Below, one piece after another: positions 39,454 to 48,255 of a DNA stretch of 64,000 nt. Both the position numbers and the translations under genes were made by a program. Source of the stretch: Desulfosudis oleivorans (GTDB taxonomy: Bacteria; Desulfobacterota; Desulfobacteria; Desulfobacterales; SURF-7); assembly GCA_020723325.1 (NCBI GenBank), contig DYJD01000018.1, forward strand, positions 1 through 64,000. Reading direction: 5' to 3'. Under the pieces are notes generated by a model. The model saw only the letters and a program-made list of their open reading frames with translations. It was not told the DNA's origin and searched no databases. How positions within the stretch are numbered: position 1 is the first letter of the stretch; every line of letters starts with the position of its first letter.

Positions 39454-42400
39454 TGATTTTATCTACTGATTGAATCCGCGGGATGTAGATTTTAAAGGTT
39501 GTGCCCTGGCCCGGCTCGCTGTGGACATTGATGAATCCATGGTTTTGCTTGATAATGCCGTACACCGTGGCCAGGCCCAGGCCGGTGCCTTTGCCCACTT
39601 CCTTGGTGGTGTAGAAAGGTTCGAATATATTGTTGAGGGTCTCTTTCGCCATGCCCATGCCGGTGTCGCTCACGGCCAGCAATACGTATTTGCCGGGCAG
39701 CACCCCTTCCTGAATAACCGCATGGGTATCGTCGAAAACCACATTTTGCGTTGCGATGATCAGATCGCCCACACCGCTAATGGCATCCCGGGCATTGACG
39801 GCCATGTTGACCAAAATTTGATCCACCTGGGAGGGGTCCAACTTGACCGGCCAGAGATCCGTCTCGGGTTTCCAGACCAGATTGATGTTCTCGCCGATAA
39901 GCCTCCGGAGCATCTTGAGCATGGAGGCGATCAAAACATTCAGGTCCAGCACTTGCGGGATGATGGTCTGCTTGCGGGCAAAGGCCAGGAGCTGGCGGGT
40001 GAGGGCGGCTGAGCGCTGGGCGCAGGCCAGGATTTCCTGAAGGTTGGCGGCAACGGCGCTGGAAGGCTCAACGGCATCCAGGGAGATTTCGGCATTGCCG
40101 ATGATGGCCATGAGCATGTTGTTGAAGTCATGGGCCACCCCCCCGGCCAGACGGCCCACGGATTCCATCTTCTGGGATTGGAGCAGTTGGGCTTTGAGTT
40201 TCTCCCGTTCCTCTTCCGCCTGCTTGAGGTCGCTGATGTCCGTATTGATGCCTACATAACCGGTGATTTTACCGGAAGCGTCTCGAAGCGGCGCAGCCTG
40301 GCCGAAAACCCAGGTGATTTTTCCATCAGGAGTCCTAAAACGATACTCCAGCCCCCAAAAACCTTCTGAATCCAGCATTCGATACCAGTTCTGAAAGATT
40401 ACGTTTCGGTCCTCCGGATGCAAGCCGTTGATCCAGCCGTCACCAAGAGCTTCCTGTGGGTTGAGGCCGCTCATCCGGCACCAGCGTTCATTGACATACC
40501 GGCACTTGCCCGCCTTGTCCGTGAGATAAATGCCTGCGGGAGCCAGCCGTGCCAGGCTGTGAAAGCGCTCCTCCCTTTCGCGCAGTTCCTCCTCTGCTTG
40601 CTTTCGTCCGGTAATGTCAACATGACAGCCTACCATACGAATGGGTGAGTCGTCCGGGGCCCATTCGATCACCCTGCCAGCACAGATGACCCAGACAGTG
40701 GAACCGTCCTTGTGCCGGTAACGCACCTCATTGTAATAGGGCTCCCGGCCGCGGCTTTTGACATGCCGGTCAAAGGTTTCCAGAACACCGGGGAGATCCT
40801 CGGGAAAGATTATTTGTTGCCAGGTGTCCGGCGAGTTCGGCAGTTCGTGATCCTCATAGCCGAACATTTTTTTGAAGGTCGGGCTGAGATATTCCGTCTT
40901 GGCCGGAATGTTCCAGTCCCAGTATCCCGAAAGGGTGGATTCGAGGATATCCGAAAGGACTTGTTCCCTTTCCTTCAGCTTGCTTTCCAAATGTTTACGT
41001 TCCGTGATGTCCACGCCCAGACTGGCTGTGCCGATGATCCGGTGCTGTTCGTCACGCAGCACGGTGTTGTTCCAATCAATCAGGCGCGTTTCGCCTTGTC
41101 TGGTGATGATCTCGTTTTGATAATGGAGCGGGATTTCGCCGGTATGGATGGAAGTTGAAAAGACCTCGCCGACCTTCCGTCCGACCTCAGCTTCTAGAAA
41201 ATATTGAAACCAGTTGCGGCCGATGACTTCGGATAATTGCCAGCCGGTCAATTCCAACAGATATGAATTACAGTAGGTGATCCTGCCTTCACAGTCCAGC
41301 ATCACCGCGAGCATTCGCACCGTGGACAGCATTTCCCGAAAACGCCGCTCCGATTCCGACCTTGAGGATTCCGCCTGCTTGAGATCCAAAATTTTTTGTT
41401 GCAAATCCTTTGTTCTTGACCGCACCTGTCTTCGCAAAAGGATGGACCAGGTGAGCAGCAGTCCCGCAACCATCGAAAAGATTAAAATTCCGATAAGGGC
41501 ATATCGGAATACAATGGGGGCAGCGATGCCCCTTGGTTCCAGCCGGCCGAACCACTTGTCGTAAATTTTCTGATATTGTCCGTCGGCTTTGATGATGATC
41601 AGACCCTGGCTCAATTTTTCCAAAAGGGCCTGATTGCCTTTGGTCACGGCAAAGCTGAAGGGCCGATCGTAATTGTCGACGATCATGGGCGCTGTTTCCA
41701 GATTGCCGATTCCCAGGGAATGGATATAGCCTAGGCCCACCAGTTTGGGCATGAGGGCCACATCGCCTTTGTCCTCCGCCAGCATGCGCAAGGAATCCGG
41801 CAGGGACCGGATCAGAACCAGGTTGCTGTCCTTTTCCAGGCCGGATCGGCGCAGGTAATCATGGGCCTGGTCACCTTGCATGACCAGGATGCGTTTGCCC
41901 CGCAGATCATCCATGAAACGGATCTTTGCAGAGCCCTTGCGAATAAAAAAAGCATCGTAGCCGATGGTATGGGGCCCGGAAAAATCAAACAAAAGACTAC
42001 GTTCCTTGGAATATGCCATCATCGGCAGGAAATCGATCCGACCGGTTTGAAGGGCCTGCACCGCCTGCTGCCAGTTATCGGCCGTGACCTCCAGTTCCAT
42101 ATCCATGACCCGGGTGACGGCCCGGGCCAGGTCCACGCAGAAGCCGTCCGGCGTCCCTTGGGGGGTTAGGCAGGAGTAAGGATAGTAATTGTCCACGATG
42201 ATGGTGCGCAACTGTTTGGCAGGATGATATTTGCCGATGCCCAGCCATTTGCCGTAAATTTGGTCATACATGCCGTTGGCTTTGATGACTAGGAGCCCCT
42301 GGTTGAGTTTTTCACGGAGTTCGTCAGCACCCTTGGGCACGCCAAAGGCAAAAATGCGTTTGTAATCCGGAATGACCGGACCGGAGACGACCCCTTTGAT

Positions 42401-43081
42401 GTCGTATCGGCGCATGACCAGTTCGCCGATGACTTTGGAACACAACATGGCGCCCTGTCGGCCGGAGGACAAAAGGGACAGGCCCTCCGGGATATTGTCC
42501 ACCAATACGATTTCGCCCTGGAATTTCCGCTCCATAATCTCGTGGTGGGCCGCGTCCGAGCGCATGACGATAAGCTTTTTCCCTTGGGCTTCCTTGATGC
42601 TGTGAAGGAGCGGGGCGCCTTCCGGGACAAAAAAGGCGTCAAAGGTCTCGGTGTGGGGAGTGCTGAAATCGATCAAGGCCTTGCGGGAGGGAACCATGGC
42701 CACCAAGGGCAGGACGTCCAGCCGTCCTTGCGCCAGGCCGTTCCACATCTCATCCCAGGTGCCGGTGCTGATGACGGGCGACAAACCCATGGCTCCGGCC
42801 ACGGCCTGGATCAATTCCACGGAAAAACCGGCCGCGGCGCCTTTTTCGTCCACCAGGGCAAAGGGCGGAAAGTCGATTTCACTGCCCACCCGGATGACGT
42901 TTTGGGGTTCATCGGCGTCACACCGGGAAGGGGCCCCAAAAGCGTTGATCATTACTACCTGCAGCACAAGGAACCCTGCAAAAGCCAATAGCCGACAGGC
43001 GCTATTGCAGCTATGAACAGCTCTGCTCAAATATAAAATTGATTGAAATCCACAATTCCTAATTCCTAATTCGTAATTCAT
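39428..43081 (-). CDS. Tandem SBP3-sensor histidine kinase (BvgS-like)
   Basis: Up to 1217 residues. Two periplasmic solute-binding family 3 domains in tandem (VGSEIDFPPFALVDEKGAAA to about 290; IIVDNYYPYSCLTPQG to about 515), a membrane segment about 522-545 (LIGILIFSMVAGLLLTW), three PAS domains with PAC ends (LERKHLESK-like linkers), DHp with [11 protein letters not shown], and ATPase with [11 protein letters not shown]. No receiver domain. The frame opens at an ATG inside a GAATTAN repeat; a TTG at 43030 (LSRAVHSCNS) before the signal-like hydrophobic LLAFAGFLVLQVV is an alternative start. That ATG forms an ATGA overlap with the gene upstream. The C-terminus (INYELGITN) is repeat-encoded. 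Confidence 0.9.
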   Translation of the reverse strand: MNYELGIRNCGFQSILYLSRAVHSCNSACRLLAFAGFLVLQVVMINAFGAPSRCDADEPQNVIRVGSEIDFPPFALVDEKGAAAGFSVELIQAVAGAMGLSPVISTGTWDEMWNGLAQGRLDVLPLVAMVPSRKALIDFSTPHTETFDAFFVPEGAPLLHSIKEAQGKKLIVMRSDAAHHEIMERKFQGEIVLVDNIPEGLSLLSSGRQGAMLCSKVIGELVMRRYDIKGVVSGPVIPDYKRIFAFGVPKGADELREKLNQGLLVIKANGMYDQIYGKWLGIGKYHPAKQLRTIIVDNYYPYSCLTPQGTPDGFCVDLARAVTRVMDMELEVTADNWQQAVQALQTGRIDFLPMMAYSKERSLLFDFSGPHTIGYDAFFIRKGSAKIRFMDDLRGKRILVMQGDQAHDYLRRSGLEKDSNLVLIRSLPDSLRMLAEDKGDVALMPKLVGLGYIHSLGIGNLETAPMIVDNYDRPFSFAVTKGNQALLEKLSQGLIIIKADGQYQKIYDKWFGRLEPRGIAAPIVFRYALIGILIFSMVAGLLLTWSILLRRQVRSRTKDLQQKILDLKQAESSRSESERRFREMLSTVRMLAVMLDCEGRITYCNSYLLELTGWQLSEVIGRNWFQYFLEAEVGRKVGEVFSTSIHTGEIPLHYQNEIITRQGETRLIDWNNTVLRDEQHRIIGTASLGVDITERKHLESKLKEREQVLSDILESTLSGYWDWNIPAKTEYLSPTFKKMFGYEDHELPNSPDTWQQIIFPEDLPGVLETFDRHVKSRGREPYYNEVRYRHKDGSTVWVICAGRVIEWAPDDSPIRMVGCHVDITGRKQAEEELREREERFHSLARLAPAGIYLTDKAGKCRYVNERWCRMSGLNPQEALGDGWINGLHPEDRNVIFQNWYRMLDSEGFWGLEYRFRTPDGKITWVFGQAAPLRDASGKITGYVGINTDISDLKQAEEEREKLKAQLLQSQKMESVGRLAGGVAHDFNNMLMAIIGNAEISLDAVEPSSAVAANLQEILACAQRSAALTRQLLAFARKQTIIPQVLDLNVLIASMLKMLRRLIGENINLVWKPETDLWPVKLDPSQVDQILVNMAVNARDAISGVGDLIIATQNVVFDDTHAVIQEGVLPGKYVLLAVSDTGMGMAKETLNNIFEPFYTTKEVGKGTGLGLATVYGIIKQNHGFINVHSEPGQGTTFKIYIPRIQSVDKINYELGITN

Positions 43082-43086
43082 AATTG
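43050..43086 (-). repeat. GAATTAN repeat joining two kinase genes
   Basis: CCACAATTCCTAATTCCTAA then TTCGTAATTCATAATTGC. On the minus strand it gives the TGA stop of the gene ending at 43078 and an ATG start at 43081, overlapping as ATGA. Confidence 0.85.
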
Positions 43087-45840
43087 CTTTTCCAGCACTT
43101 CCCGAATCCTCTCCGCCAAAGCCAGCATGGAGAACGGCTTCTGGATAAACGGAACACCGGGTTCCAGCACGCCGTGATGGGCGATGATGTCCGCTGCATA
43201 GCCGGACATGAAGAGCACCTTGATGTCCGGCCGGAAAACGGTCACGGCTTCCATCAGGTCTTTGCCGTTCATGTGGGGCATCACCACATCGGTGATCAAT
43301 AAATGGATGGGGGCGGGATGCTGCTCGGCCAGGATCTGGGCCTCTGTGGGTGTGGCGGCGTCCAACACGGTGTAGCCGAAGCGCTCCAACATGGTTTTGC
43401 TGACGGATAAAATCGACTGTTCGTCTTCCACCAAAAGAATGGTCTCGGTGCCCCGGCTGGGTTTTCCCTTGGATTCCCGGACTTCCTTCACATGCTTGAG
43501 GACTGTTCGCGGGATATAGATCTTGAAGGTGGTGCCTTGGCCCGGCTCACTGTACACATTGATGAAGCTGTTGTTTTGGCGGACGATGCCGTAGATGGTG
43601 GCGAGCCCCAGGCCCGTGCCTTGGCCCACTTCCTTGGTGGTGTAGAAGGGCTCGAACAGGTGGGAGAGGGTTTCCTTGTCCATGCCGGCGCCGGTGTCGC
43701 TCACGGTGAGCAGCACATATTCACCAGGAAGACATTCCGCGTGACTCAGGCAGTAGGTTTCATCCAAAGCGGCATTTTCCGTGGCGATGATGAGGCTGCC
43801 CACACCGGCAATGGCATCCCGGGCATTGACAGCCAGATTAACCAGGATTTGATCGACTTGGGACGGGTCCATTTTGATCATCCAGATATCGACCCCGGGC
43901 TTCCATACCAAATGGATGTTTTCGCCGATCAGGCGTTGCAGCATTTTGATCATGCTCTGGACCAGTTCGTTCAGGTCCAGCAATCTGGGGCTGATGGTCT
44001 GCTTGCGGGCAAAGGCCAGCAACTGGCGGGTGAGATCGGCGGAACGCTTGGCGCATACGAGAACTTCCTGAAGTTTTGAAGAAATGGATGAGGCCGGGTC
44101 GGCATCGTCCAGGGCCAGTTCCGTGTTGCCGATGATGGCCATGAGCATGTTGTTGAAATCGTGGGCCACGCCGCCGGCCAGGCGCCCGATGGATTCCATC
44201 TTTTGGGACTGGACCAGTTGCGTTTTAAGTTTTTCCTTTTCCGACTGCATTTTGCGGCGATCCGTGATGTCGCGCACAAAAACCAGATGGGCGTCCCGGC
44301 CCTGAAAACGAATGGGTACCGCAGTGGTCTCCACCGGCAGGCGCGAGCCGTCCAGGCGCAGGTACTCCTGGTCCATGGGCGGCACGGATTTTCCGGTTTC
44401 GCATTGGAACCGTATGCGGGTTAAGACAGCATCATGGTATTCGGGGGCGACGCGGGGCATGATTTCCGTGCCGATCAGATCTTCCGGCCGGCCGGCCAAA
44501 AGGAACCTTGCCATGGCAGGGTTGATGAACAGGATGCGCCCTTGGCTCTGGACAAAAATGCCTTCGGGTGCATTGTCCACCAGGGTACGGAAGCGGGCTT
44601 CGCTATCGGCCAGTTGGGACGTGCGGTTTTCCACAGCGGCGGATAGATCCTTGTTCCAGTTTTCGAGACGGGCCAGCATGAGGTTGAAGGATCGGGAAAG
44701 TTCCCGCATTTCCCGGCTGCCCATGGGCAAGGTGCGCACCGAGAGATCGCCTTCCATAATGGCCGCGGCGGCTTGGCTCATTTTGAAAATGGGTCTGGTG
44801 AGTCGGGTGGCGATCAGCATGATGAGCAACCCACCTGCCAAAAGAGCCCCGATTAAAGCCAGGGCATGGGTGATAATGGTCTGGCGGATGGGGTGAAAGA
44901 TCTCGTCCGTGTCGATTTTGACCACCAAGCCCCAGGCCATTTCCGTGGTGATTTGCAGGTGGCGGGTGGCGGCCAGCACATCCACCCCCCGGTAGTCCCG
45001 GGCCTGGACAACGGTTTCAATTCCTTGGACGGCAAGCTGCGCCGGTTTGGTGGAAAACACAAAGTCCAAGGGGTTGGGGGAACTGCCGTCCGGCAGGGAA
45101 TAGCGCAAGGGTGAAAGCAGGTGCAAGTCCTCATCAAGCAATACGATTTCTCCGCTCCGGCCGATATGCTCATGGAGCAGGGATTGGAGGTTGGTCATGG
45201 GGTAATGGAGCGCCAGAACGGCATGGACAACAGGCCGGCCTTGCGGGTCCGGACAATGGACAGGTCTGGCAAAAATCAGCGAGATCCCTTTGCCGTCGGC
45301 ATGGATTTCCTTTTCCACAACATCTTCAGCCAGCGGGTTCAGGGCTTTTTGAAAATAGCGGCAATGGGCCGTATTCCTTCCTTCCTCTTCCGGCCGGGTG
45401 GAAAAGAGGATGTTGCCCTTTTCAGGGGAAATGAGCTCCACTTTGGAATAACCCGGCAAATGGCTTTCTTTTATCATCATCACAAAGGCGCGCAATTGCC
45501 GGTGGATTTCCGTGTGTTTGTCGGTATCGGGCGCTTCTTGGCGGTGCCGGAGATCTTCCAATGCCGAGATCAGCAGGGGGGCTGTCGCCATGGCTTTGGC
45601 ATCCGCCTTGTGTCCCAAAACCCAGCTTTCCAATTCACGCCTACCGTTGTCGGCCCTCTGGGAAATGTCGGCAAAGGCTTTTTCCTTTAGAACCGTTGAC
45701 AAGCCTTTGAAGGGTGTCAGGGGTACACCAAAGATGATCATGATCTGGGTCAGGAGGAAGACGAGGAACAGGGACAGCCCAAAGGAGAGCATCATCCCCT
45801 TGCGCAGGGACCAGCCGGCCGAGGGGTGGTTATTCATCAT
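43078..45840 (-). CDS. Cache-domain hybrid sensor histidine kinase
   Basis: About 920 residues from [17 protein letters not shown] at 45840; longer upstream frames lie inside the previous gene. A first membrane segment ([20 protein letters not shown]), a large periplasmic Cache-like sensor, a second membrane segment ([18 protein letters not shown]), HAMP ([20 protein letters not shown]), PAS, DHp [11 protein letters not shown], ATPase [11 protein letters not shown] and a receiver ([26 protein letters not shown]). Its start overlaps the stop of the substrate-binding protein gene (ATGATGAATAA), so both are probably one operon and the binding protein may feed signal to this kinase. The last codon pair (QL) and TGA lie in a repeat. 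Confidence 0.9.
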   Translation of the reverse strand: MMNNHPSAGWSLRKGMMLSFGLSLFLVFLLTQIMIIFGVPLTPFKGLSTVLKEKAFADISQRADNGRRELESWVLGHKADAKAMATAPLLISALEDLRHRQEAPDTDKHTEIHRQLRAFVMMIKESHLPGYSKVELISPEKGNILFSTRPEEEGRNTAHCRYFQKALNPLAEDVVEKEIHADGKGISLIFARPVHCPDPQGRPVVHAVLALHYPMTNLQSLLHEHIGRSGEIVLLDEDLHLLSPLRYSLPDGSSPNPLDFVFSTKPAQLAVQGIETVVQARDYRGVDVLAATRHLQITTEMAWGLVVKIDTDEIFHPIRQTIITHALALIGALLAGGLLIMLIATRLTRPIFKMSQAAAAIMEGDLSVRTLPMGSREMRELSRSFNLMLARLENWNKDLSAAVENRTSQLADSEARFRTLVDNAPEGIFVQSQGRILFINPAMARFLLAGRPEDLIGTEIMPRVAPEYHDAVLTRIRFQCETGKSVPPMDQEYLRLDGSRLPVETTAVPIRFQGRDAHLVFVRDITDRRKMQSEKEKLKTQLVQSQKMESIGRLAGGVAHDFNNMLMAIIGNTELALDDADPASSISSKLQEVLVCAKRSADLTRQLLAFARKQTISPRLLDLNELVQSMIKMLQRLIGENIHLVWKPGVDIWMIKMDPSQVDQILVNLAVNARDAIAGVGSLIIATENAALDETYCLSHAECLPGEYVLLTVSDTGAGMDKETLSHLFEPFYTTKEVGQGTGLGLATIYGIVRQNNSFINVYSEPGQGTTFKIYIPRTVLKHVKEVRESKGKPSRGTETILLVEDEQSILSVSKTMLERFGYTVLDAATPTEAQILAEQHPAPIHLLITDVVMPHMNGKDLMEAVTVFRPDIKVLFMSGYAADIIAHHGVLEPGVPFIQKPFSMLALAERIREVLEKQL

Positions 45841-46945
45841 AGTCGGCAGTGAAAACCTCCCATTTCCCTGGATCGGCAAGGATTTTTTTAAGGGGCGCGC
45901 TGTCAAAGCTATGTTCGATCCGGCTCCAAGGCACGTCGGTACTGATTTTACCCTGTCGTTGGAGGAAACCGAAGGCCCGCCGGACAAAGCCGTTCTCGGT
46001 CAGGTCCTGGCTGGGCACCGTGGGGGCGGCCGCGATTTTCGGCAGGGATTGGGAGGCGATGGCGGCCATTTCCTCCGGGGTGGCTTCGGGCGATTTGCCC
46101 AGCAACCGGGTGGCGTCTTTCACGGCCCAGGCAATGGCCCGCATGAGATTCCCGCGGTCTTTTTTCATCCAGTAGAGGGAGCGGACATAGGCGGCCATCA
46201 CCAGGTCGGCAAGCTCGGCATGTTTTTGGGCCCAAGCCGCCGAAACATAGAAGTAGTCGCAGGTCAGAAAACGGTGCACAACGGAAAATTCCGAATGCTT
46301 TCGCAAATTCTCTGATGAAAACGGCTCCCAGGCGGAAAACGCATCCACCTTGTTCTGGATCAAGGCCTGGTTCATTTCGGAAATGTCCAGGGGCACAATG
46401 GTGACCTCCGTTTCCGGTATGCCGGCGATTTCCAGGGCCACCAGCAGGCCGTGATGGGCCGTGGAGCCGGGCGGGGCGCCGATGCGCTTGCCCTTGAGAT
46501 CCGTTATCTGACGCAATCGTCCCTTGGAGATCACGGAATCATAACCTTGTTCGGCCAGGCCGATCACCTGGATATCGTGGACGGCGGCCAGGGTCAGGGT
46601 GGGCCAGATGCCGGTGAGGGCGAACTCCAGGTCCCCCCGCCGGAAGAAGAAGTTGGAATCAATCCCCTTGAGGAAACTGTGGCTCCGGATTTCCCAGCCC
46701 TGTTTCTTGAGAGCATGCCGCAGCAAACGGTCGCGGCCTAAGGCCGCGCCGATGAGTCCTTCGGGCACGGCCAGGGGCTGGGTCCCGAGATTCACGATGT
46801 CGGCTTCTTTGGCGCCAAAGGAATATTGGGCATACACGGGGTGGTCGGCAAAATTGGTTACCGGCCCGGCGCCCAAGGCCGGCGCAGACATGACGGATAC
46901 CCACAAAACAATGGCAAGAAGAACAAGACAATGGCGGGAATGCAT
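45830..46945 (-). CDS. Periplasmic substrate-binding protein (NMT1/TauA/SsuA-like)
   Basis: A 371-residue protein with signal peptide MHSRHCLVLLAIVLWVSVMS followed by APALGAG. The fold is that of ABC-transporter binding proteins for nitrate, sulfonates or thiamine precursors: FALTGIWPTLTLAAVHDIQV, DLKGKRIGAPPGSTAHHGLL, and NQALIQNKVDAFSAWEPFSS. No ABC permease or ATPase is adjacent. It overlaps the kinase gene at its 3' end. I infer a periplasmic receptor for that two-component sensor rather than a transport protein; the ligand is unknown. GGAAGACC precedes the ATG at 46945. Confidence 0.85.
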   Translation of the reverse strand: MHSRHCLVLLAIVLWVSVMSAPALGAGPVTNFADHPVYAQYSFGAKEADIVNLGTQPLAVPEGLIGAALGRDRLLRHALKKQGWEIRSHSFLKGIDSNFFFRRGDLEFALTGIWPTLTLAAVHDIQVIGLAEQGYDSVISKGRLRQITDLKGKRIGAPPGSTAHHGLLVALEIAGIPETEVTIVPLDISEMNQALIQNKVDAFSAWEPFSSENLRKHSEFSVVHRFLTCDYFYVSAAWAQKHAELADLVMAAYVRSLYWMKKDRGNLMRAIAWAVKDATRLLGKSPEATPEEMAAIASQSLPKIAAAPTVPSQDLTENGFVRRAFGFLQRQGKISTDVPWSRIEHSFDSAPLKKILADPGKWEVFTADYDE

Positions 46946-47168
46946 GGTCTTCCTCCATGTGGCAAGAACAGCTTACCGGTTTTGAATGGTCATTATAAGC
47001 GCCAACATTACAACGATGAGGATTCCAGGATCCAGAATGGATTTTCATTTGTATCATTGATTTTATTACAGGGCAATAAGATATTGCATGCATAAGATAA
47101 ATTGCGCCACATCATTAAAGTTGATTAAAATCCACAATTCCCAATTCCTAATTCGTAATTCCTAATTG
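46946..47168. repeat. Intergenic region with GAATTAN repeat
   Basis: No gene is seen in 46946-47147. The repeat at 47129-47168 reads CCACAATTCCCAATTCCTAA then TTCGTAATTCCTAATTGC and is preceded by GTTGATTAAAAT, a flank it shares with the copy at 43041-43086. It supplies the stop of the ORF ending at 47148. Confidence 0.8.
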
Positions 47169-47414
47169 CTTTTCATTTAGCTCCCACTCCGCCAGCATCC
47201 CCGGCAACCAGAAAAGCGCCGTCCAAAGGCATGGGATGGGCATGGACATTGGCGTCCAAAATTTCACGCTCGCGGCTTGCAGCGGTAGGCCGAGGATGGA
47301 TTGTACCTCATTGGCAAAGGTATTTTTCGCCTTGATGTCGGCTTCGACTTTATTGCGGTCGATTAAAATTCTTGCGGCATACAGATCGGCCCAGTTCTGA
47401 TTCACTTTAAACAA
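47148..47414 (-). CDS. Hypothetical ORF with repeat-encoded tail
   Basis: An 88-codon frame from a TTG at 47414. The first half (NWADLYAARILIDRNKVEAD, then IKAKNTFANEVQSILGLPL) looks like a soluble helical domain; the second half is less protein-like and ends NEKQLGITN from a GAATTAN repeat. No Shine-Dalgarno is clear. It may be a decayed gene whose 3' end was replaced by the repeat. No family recognised. Confidence 0.3.
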   Translation of the reverse strand: MFKVNQNWADLYAARILIDRNKVEADIKAKNTFANEVQSILGLPLQAASVKFWTPMSMPIPCLWTALFWLPGMLAEWELNEKQLGITN

Positions 47415-47513
47415 GAGGTTTTTATTGATATTCCCCTATAAACGTCCTTTTTCAGATATTGCGTATTTCCATAACAGCGCTCTTGGCTCAGAATGCATTT
47501 TTTTATCCGAAAG

Positions 47514-48236
47514 CTATTTAAGATTTTTCAGTAGTATGTCTTCCGGGGCAAAAGTTCCCTTGCGGCCGATGCTGACGCCTTTGCCTGGGTTGTCATTGTC
47601 GCGCTGGACATAGATGCCGAAGATCGTGCCGACATCGGCATCCTTTTTGACAATGACCTTGGCGGTCAGGACCGAAACATCGACATTCTGGTAGTACTTG
47701 CCGTTTTCCACCCAGTTCTTTTCTTTTTTTCTTTCCCAATCGGCATTGGGGAAGCGCACGGCCACGATCTCTTCAGCCGGATAGTTTTGTTTCCAGGCTG
47801 TCTTGATCTTCTCGATGAGTTCTTTTTTATCAGAGCCGGCATAGGCATCCTTGGGCGGCGGGGCATTTAGCTTGGCATTCACCACCTTTGCATGCCCGTC
47901 TTTGATGGCTTGCCCTGTTTTGTTTATTTCGGTCTTTAAGCGCTCCAATTCAGCCTTGTCGAATTTGGGATCGGCTTCGAGTTTTTTATAGGAGGCCGCC
48001 GCCTCTTTCCATTTCTCCGCATAACCGCGCCAAGGTTGGTCGTTATTTTCAGCAAGGCTCTTGGCCATGCTGTCGTTCAGCCAACGCAGATATAATTCCA
48101 CGATCTGGCGATGATCATCTTTTGCCTTACGGACATCCTGAACCAGTTTGGCAAGATCCGTATACGCGGCAAATGCCGGCAAGCCCATGGTTAAAAACAT
48201 AATTCCGATCAAAACCAATCCTATTTGTCTTTTCAT
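47514..48236 (-). CDS. Periplasmic hypothetical protein
   Basis: A 240-residue protein with signal peptide MKRQIGLVLIGIMFLTMGLP ending at AFAA. The mature protein begins with a charged helical region (KLVQDVRKAKDDHRQIVELY, then AASYKKLEADPKFDKAELER) and ends in a beta-like part (VSVLTAKVIVKKDADVGTIF and YVQRDNDNPGKGVSIGRKG). I recognise no family. It follows the chemoreceptor gene by 19 bp on the same strand, so it may be its periplasmic partner. The ribosome site AGAAAGAGG precedes the ATG at 48236. Confidence 0.7.
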   Translation of the reverse strand: MKRQIGLVLIGIMFLTMGLPAFAAYTDLAKLVQDVRKAKDDHRQIVELYLRWLNDSMAKSLAENNDQPWRGYAEKWKEAAASYKKLEADPKFDKAELERLKTEINKTGQAIKDGHAKVVNAKLNAPPPKDAYAGSDKKELIEKIKTAWKQNYPAEEIVAVRFPNADWERKKEKNWVENGKYYQNVDVSVLTAKVIVKKDADVGTIFGIYVQRDNDNPGKGVSIGRKGTFAPEDILLKNLK

Positions 48237-48255
48237 TTTTCTACCTCTTTCTTGG

